Source: Opitutaceae bacterium (lineage in GTDB: Bacteria; Verrucomicrobiota; Verrucomicrobiia; Opitutales; Opitutaceae). Taken from it: a stretch of 34,926 nt of DNA. Below are positions 31,139 to 34,926 of this stretch, piece after piece. The translations under genes were made by a program, and so were the position numbers. Position 1 is the stretch's first letter; each line of letters begins with the position of its first letter. The stretch spans positions 1 to 34,926 of the forward strand of contig SYGN01000228.1 of the NCBI GenBank assembly GCA_005799525.1, read 5' to 3'. Below the pieces are notes generated by a model, which had not been told where the DNA came from, did not search any database, and was given only the letters and a program-made list of their open reading frames with translations.

Positions 31139-31915
31139 TCAGACCGTGTCGGGTTCGACGGAGCGCAGAATGCGGGAGACGTCGGCGACGAGATCGTGGA
31201 AGGGACGGGAGCGGCGGGTTGCTTCGGTGCGAGGGTAGGGGAACGGGACAGGGATCTCGGTGTAGAGGTGCCCGGGGTTAGCGGAGAAGATGCAGATGCG
31301 ATTGGAGAGAAACACGGCTTCAGCGACGGAGTGGGTGACGAAGAAGGCGGTCCAGGCGTGGCGTTCCCGAATGGTGAGAAGTTCCTCGTTGAGGTGCTCG
31401 CGCGTCATTTCGTCGAGGGCGCCGAAGGGTTCGTCGAGGAGGAGGATTTTGGGTGAGAGGGCGAGGGCGCGGGCGATGGAGACGCGCATTTTTTGACCAC
31501 CGGAAAGTTGGCGCGGGTAGGCGTTGGCTTTCTCGGAGAGACGAACCAAGTCGAGGACACGGCGGCGCGTGACGGACCGTTCGGCGGGAGCAACCCCGCG
31601 GAGAGAGAGCGGGAGCTCGATGTTGGCCGCGACGCTGAGCCACGGAAGTAAGGTCGGCTCTTGGAAGACGAAGGCGAGGTCGGCGGCGGCGGCGTCAGGT
31701 GAGCGACGGTCGACGATGAGCGACCCGGCGGTGAGCGGAGTGAGGCCGGCGATGAGGCGGAGGAGGGTGGATTTGCCGCAACCGCTGGGGCCGATGAGGG
31801 AGACGAATTCGCCGGGTTGGACGGTGAGGTTGAGGAGGTCGAGCACGAGCGGGCCTTCGCCGAAACGTTTGGTGGCTTCGCGGAATTCGACGATGGGCGG
31901 CAGCAGCGCTGGCAT
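31139..31915 (-). CDS. ABC transporter ATP-binding protein (TauB/SsuB/ThiZ-like)
   Basis: A 258-residue ATPase with all motifs intact: Walker A GPSGCGKST (42-50), Q-loop FQEPTLLPW (about 84-92), signature LSGGQ (137-141), Walker B ILLLDEP (157-163), D-loop FGALD and the switch His in FVTHSVAEA. It powers import by the adjacent permease. The FQEPTLLPWLSVAANIELPL segment is usual for nitrate/taurine/pyrimidine importers. First gene of the three-gene unit; the leader is CCCTCCAAAGTGACGGCCC, with no Shine-Dalgarno site. Confidence 0.93.
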   Translation of the reverse strand: MPALLPPIVEFREATKRFGEGPLVLDLLNLTVQPGEFVSLIGPSGCGKSTLLRLIAGLTPLTAGSLIVDRRSPDAAAADLAFVFQEPTLLPWLSVAANIELPLSLRGVAPAERSVTRRRVLDLVRLSEKANAYPRQLSGGQKMRVSIARALALSPKILLLDEPFGALDEMTREHLNEELLTIRERHAWTAFFVTHSVAEAVFLSNRICIFSANPGHLYTEIPVPFPYPRTEATRRSRPFHDLVADVSRILRSVEPDTV

Positions 31916-31990
31916 GGGCCGTCACTTTGGAGGGAGGTTCGGCGCGGGGCAAGTGTCCGAGGCAATATGGAGGAGACTGGCGGTGGTGGC

Positions 31991-33292
31991 TTAAGGCGGG
32001 GTGGCTTGAAAAATTCTGACCGAGTGCGCGGGTGGGTGCGCGGACTTGGTGGGGTCGAAATTTTCCCACCCGGCGTTGGCGATGAAGGTCGGGCGTCCGT
32101 TGACGAGCGTGACGAGCGCAAGGTCGTCCAAGTGGGGTAAAGCGGAGGCGAGAACGGCGGCGGCCGAGATGGCGGTGAGTTCGGCGGACAGAGTGATGCG
32201 AATGACTCGTTGGGGGCTCACGCCGTTTTGCACGGCGAAGAGTCCGTCGGGAGCGGGTGCGAGCCCATCAAGGCCGACGAGCGTGGCGTTCGGCGGTGGG
32301 GTGAAGGCGCGCACGACCGGTGAGGATTCGGAAAGATCGATCGCGAAGAGGCCGTTGGCGAAGTCGGCGACGATCAGCGTACGGTTCGTCAGCACTAGAC
32401 CCTGGAGGGAGACGAAGTCGTGATTCTCGATAAGTTTGTCCATTTCTTCGCCGCCGGGAAGGTAGCGCCAGATGATGGGCGCGGCGCTGTCGGTGGCGTA
32501 GATCGTGCCGTCGGGGGCGACGAAGAGGTCGCCGAGCACGTGGTCGCGGCCGTCAGAGGGCACGTCGATCACGCGGAGGAGTTCGCCGGTGACGAGACTG
32601 AAGGCGGCGAGGGCGGCGCGGCCTTTTTGCTCGGGTGTGAAGCCGTTCATTTCGGGCACCGCGGAGGTGGCGGCCCAGAGGGTTTGGCGGGTTTCATCGA
32701 GCGCGAGGCCAAAGACGCCGAAGAGTTCCTCGTCTTCGGCACTGTACCGGCTGACGCGGCCATCGCGGTCGCGGCGCCAGATGCAACGCTGGTGAACATC
32801 GCCGAGGAAGAGGTCGCCCGTGCGGTCGCGAAACGCGATGCCTTCGATGATGCCGGTGCGACCGGGGAGTTCGACAAGGAGGTTGGCTTCGCCCTGCGGT
32901 TCGCGATTGACGGCGAGGGCGGTGCGAATGGCGTTGAAAGCGCGGGAGCCTTGGAGTGAGGCGAAGGCCGAGTCGCGTTCAACGGATGGGGCTAAGCCGA
33001 GGGCGGTGAGGCGTTGCAGGGTCGCGAGGGCATCGTCGGTCCGGCCAGTGAGGGCCTGCGTGGCTGCGAGATGGTACAGGTAACGCGGAGAGTCGGGGCG
33101 GAGCCCTAGGGCGGCCGCGTAGGCGTCACGGGCGGCGGCGAAGTCTTTGCGCTGATACGCGGCCTCGGCGGTGCGGCGGAGGGCTGGGTGAGACTGAGCG
33201 GGCTGAGCGGGCTGGGCGGACCGAGCGGAAGAAGGAGAGAGGGGGAGAAGGAGAGACGCGGAGAATAGAAGCAGACGGCGGACGGGGGACAT
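31991..33292 (-). CDS. exported TPR plus SMP-30-like beta-propeller protein
   Basis: From the ATG at 33290-33292 the protein has 433 residues: signal peptide RRLLLFSASLLLPLSPSSA, a short spacer of AQPAQPAQ repeats, about two TPR units (AEAAYQRKDFAAARDAYAAALGLRP, YLYHLAATQALTGRTDDAL), and a six-bladed propeller of SMP-30/strictosidine-synthase type (IIEGIAFRDRTGDLFLGDVHQRCIW, LFVAPDGTIYATDSAAPIIWRY, LVLTNRTLIVADFANGLFAI). SMP-30-like propellers hydrolyse lactones or act as scaffolds; the metal residues are not clear here. The spacer is encoded by a short imperfect tandem repeat (about 33189-33225). The leader is ATTTTCCCTCTC. Confidence 0.82.
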   Translation of the reverse strand: MSPVRRLLLFSASLLLPLSPSSARSAQPAQPAQSHPALRRTAEAAYQRKDFAAARDAYAAALGLRPDSPRYLYHLAATQALTGRTDDALATLQRLTALGLAPSVERDSAFASLQGSRAFNAIRTALAVNREPQGEANLLVELPGRTGIIEGIAFRDRTGDLFLGDVHQRCIWRRDRDGRVSRYSAEDEELFGVFGLALDETRQTLWAATSAVPEMNGFTPEQKGRAALAAFSLVTGELLRVIDVPSDGRDHVLGDLFVAPDGTIYATDSAAPIIWRYLPGGEEMDKLIENHDFVSLQGLVLTNRTLIVADFANGLFAIDLSESSPVVRAFTPPPNATLVGLDGLAPAPDGLFAVQNGVSPQRVIRITLSAELTAISAAAVLASALPHLDDLALVTLVNGRPTFIANAGWENFDPTKSAHPPAHSVRIFQATPP

Positions 33293-33344
33293 GAGAGGGA
33301 AAATGACGTGACGGACGGGTAGCGCAGCAACAATGTGGGGGCGC

Positions 33345-33374
33345 AAAAAAGGGACGCACGAGAAGCTGCGTCCC
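33345..33374 (-). terminator. rho-independent terminator of the MacB-like operon
   Basis: On the minus strand GGGACGCA (33367-33374) pairs perfectly with TGCGTCCC (33351-33358) across an 8-base loop, followed by TTTTTT (33345-33350) and GCGCC. It is 30 bp after the permease stop. Confidence 0.9.
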
Positions 33375-33404
33375 GAGGGGAAAGAGGGGCAGGAGCGCGG
33401 GCGT

Positions 33405-34613
33405 TTACTCGTAGCGGAGGGCGTCGATCGGATCGAGCTGGGCGGCTTTGTAGGCGGGGTAGAAGCCGGAGATGATACCGACGAACGCGCTGCCGGCGAC
33501 GGAGATGCCGATCCACATCGCGGGCACGAGGACGGGCCACCCGTTGTAATGCGAGAGCAGTTGAGACCCTCCCACCCCCACAGCGACTCCGATCAAACCT
33601 CCCAGCGAGCTAAGGAGGATGGCTTCGATGAGGAATTGGGTGAGGACGTCGCGGCCGTGCGCGCCGATCGCGAGACGGATGCCGATCTCACGGGAGCGCA
33701 CGGTGACCGAGACGAGCATGATATTCATAAAGCCGATACCGCCGACGAAGAGCGAAACACCAGCGATGCCGGCGAGCAGGCCGGTCATGGTCTTGGCGTT
33801 GGCGCTGGCGGCATTGGCCAGCTCTTCCTGGGTGCGGACGTTGAAGTCGGGCTCGCGACCGCGGCGGCGCTGGGTGAGCAGATCTTCGACGGCGATTTTG
33901 ACCGAGGCGATATTTTCGGGCTCGGCCGCTTGGATTCGGATCATGCTAACATTAGTCTGACGGGAAACGCGCCGCATATGGGAGGTGTAGGGGATCAGGA
34001 CGACATCGTCCTCATCGGAACCGAAAAGACTGAAGCCTTTCGGCGACAAGACGCCGAGGATGCGGAAGGGGAGATTGCCGATGCGCAGAGTCTGGCCGAT
34101 AGGATTCTCGTTGGGGAAAACTTGATCGACGACCGTTTTTCCGATGACGCAGACTTTGCCGAGAGATTTGACCTCCTGATCCGTGAACATGGAGCCGGAT
34201 GCGATGGGCCAGTTGCGGACATAAGGGTAGTCGGGACCGACGCCATTGATGTTGGTGCTCCAGTTCAGGCCATTGGCGAGGATCTGTTTTCGCGCGCGCA
34301 CCTCGGGGCTGAGGCCGTCGATATTTTTGACCTCGGTGAGGATGGCGTCGGCGTCATCGGGCGTGAGGGAAGTCGAGCTGCCGTAGCCGCCCCGCGAGCC
34401 GCCGCTGGAGTAGCTGCCAGGCATGACAGTGATCAGGTTTTGGCCCATCGCGGCGACTTGGGCTTCGACTTGGGCTTTGGCGCCGTTGCCGATGCTGACC
34501 ATCGTAATGACAGCGGCGACGCCGATGATCATGCCCAGCGCGGTGAGCATCGAGCGCATAGTATTGCGGCGGAGGGCGCGAAGGGCGACGAGGAGGGTGC
34601 TGGTAAATCTCAT
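33405..34613 (-). CDS. MacB-like ABC permease (FtsX domain)
   Basis: A 402-residue protein of the MacB/LolC-type: one N-terminal membrane helix (RSMLTALGMIIGVAAVITMVSIGNGAKAQVE), a large periplasmic domain (about 45-270, including GQNLITVMPG and a Gly/Ser-rich loop), then three C-terminal helices with the conserved GGIGFMNIMLVSVTVRSREIGIRLAIGAHGRDVLTQFLIEAILLSSLGG block. It ends P-A-Y-KAAQLDPIDALRYE as usual. MacB-type pumps use mechanotransmission to drive periplasmic export of peptides, drugs or lipoproteins, usually with an adaptor protein. It follows the ATPase gene by 13 bp, and an adaptor gene may lie upstream, outside the window. Confidence 0.93.
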   Translation of the reverse strand: MRFTSTLLVALRALRRNTMRSMLTALGMIIGVAAVITMVSIGNGAKAQVEAQVAAMGQNLITVMPGSYSSGGSRGGYGSSTSLTPDDADAILTEVKNIDGLSPEVRARKQILANGLNWSTNINGVGPDYPYVRNWPIASGSMFTDQEVKSLGKVCVIGKTVVDQVFPNENPIGQTLRIGNLPFRILGVLSPKGFSLFGSDEDDVVLIPYTSHMRRVSRQTNVSMIRIQAAEPENIASVKIAVEDLLTQRRRGREPDFNVRTQEELANAASANAKTMTGLLAGIAGVSLFVGGIGFMNIMLVSVTVRSREIGIRLAIGAHGRDVLTQFLIEAILLSSLGGLIGVAVGVGGSQLLSHYNGWPVLVPAMWIGISVAGSAFVGIISGFYPAYKAAQLDPIDALRYE

Positions 34614-34626
34614 GGAGGGTACGTCC

Positions 34627-34926
34627 TCAGTTTTGGGCGGCGGTGGTGAGTTTGGCGGCGGTCTCGGCTTGTTTGATGCGGAGCATTTCTTCGGCGGCGA
34701 TGGAGCGACCTTCGACCGGGGCGTCGCGCACGACGACGCCGTCGCGCAAAATGAGGTTGCGTTTGCAGTAGCGGGCGACGTCGAGCTCGTGGGTGACCAT
34801 CACGATGGTGATGCCTTGATCGTTGAGCTTCTGGAAAACGCCCATGACTTCCACGGAGGTTTTTGAATCGAGATTGCCGGTGGGTTCGTCGGCGAGGAGG
34901 ACCTGGGGAGAATTAACAAGGCCGCG
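34627..34926 (-). CDS. MacB-like ABC transporter ATP-binding protein (C-terminal part)
   Basis: The frame is open to the window edge and gives the last 99 residues. Visible are Walker B with D-loop (VLLADEPTGNLDSKTS), the LNDQGITIVMVTHEL switch-histidine segment, and RYCKRNLILRDGVVV. TGNLDSKTS is the signature of LolD/MacB-group ATPases. An extra tail (RSIAAEEMLRIKQAETAAKL...) follows the usual end. Walker A and the LSGGQ motif lie outside. It is encoded directly upstream of the permease, with which it forms the transporter. Confidence 0.93.
   Translation of the reverse strand, partial: RGLVNSPQVLLADEPTGNLDSKTSVEVMGVFQKLNDQGITIVMVTHELDVARYCKRNLILRDGVVVRDAPVEGRSIAAEEMLRIKQAETAAKLTTAAQN

Overview
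The window looks like a chromosomal segment of a GC-rich Verrucomicrobiota bacterium, probably near Opitutaceae. This rests on gene families rather than a marker gene: two sets of 'planctomycete-type' secreted haem c proteins with Tat-exported partners (DUF1592+DUF1552 and PSD1/DUF1549/DUF1553+DUF1501), which are typical of Planctomycetota and Verrucomicrobiota. No rRNA, tRNA or CRISPR array was seen.

Layout. 1-860: the 3' tail of an ISL3-type transposase, then an intradiol dioxygenase that has lost its start and carries a frameshift. 902-3330: an exported ankyrin protein whose start codon lies in a dispersed intergenic repeat, a ParE-type toxin-antitoxin pair, and a second repeat copy. 3368-9537 (minus): sodium:solute symporter, DUF1592 cytochrome, Tat-exported DUF1552 protein, small PDZ protein. 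9769-14561: metallo-beta-lactamase-fold hydrolase, Dabb protein, PBP4-type carboxypeptidase, Bax-inhibitor-1-like protein, HAD hydrolase. 14612-16753 (minus): M20 peptidase plus beta-lactamase-like serine hydrolase. 16754-19500: a gene-decay zone with an inverted repeat pair, a tiny antitoxin-like ORF, a twice-frameshifted unknown gene, a BRO-N antirepressor pseudogene, a DUF2283 gene with a broken toxin-like partner, and a possible methyltransferase remnant. 19504-22301 (minus): BASS-family transporter translationally coupled to a membrane-embedded alpha/beta hydrolase. 22644-26589 (plus): PSD1 cytochrome and DUF1501 Tat protein. 27033-28298 (minus): SAM-dependent methyltransferase. About 28380-29265 (minus): lipase maturation factor pseudogene with nonsense codons and an internal deletion. 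29333-31915 (minus): complete NMT1-type ABC importer. 31991-33292 (minus): TPR/beta-propeller protein. 33405-34926 (minus): MacB-like permease and partial ATPase, running off the window.

How the genes work together. Most of the intact content is cell-envelope: secreted electron-transfer-like proteins, cell-wall peptidase homologues, and several importers or exporters arranged as minus-strand operons. Recognisable rho-independent terminators lie behind four minus-strand genes.

Two patterns run across the window. Most native starts lack a Shine-Dalgarno sequence and are instead preceded by a C/T-rich tract, whereas the DUF2283 gene in the decay zone has a clear purine-rich site. Broken genes are also concentrated in three places; the several in-frame stops in the lipase maturation factor remnant argue for real decay there, while isolated single-base shifts elsewhere could still be assembly errors. 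I did not find a convincing wholly new system. The best candidates are the coupled transporter/hydrolase pair and the parallel cytochrome/Tat modules.
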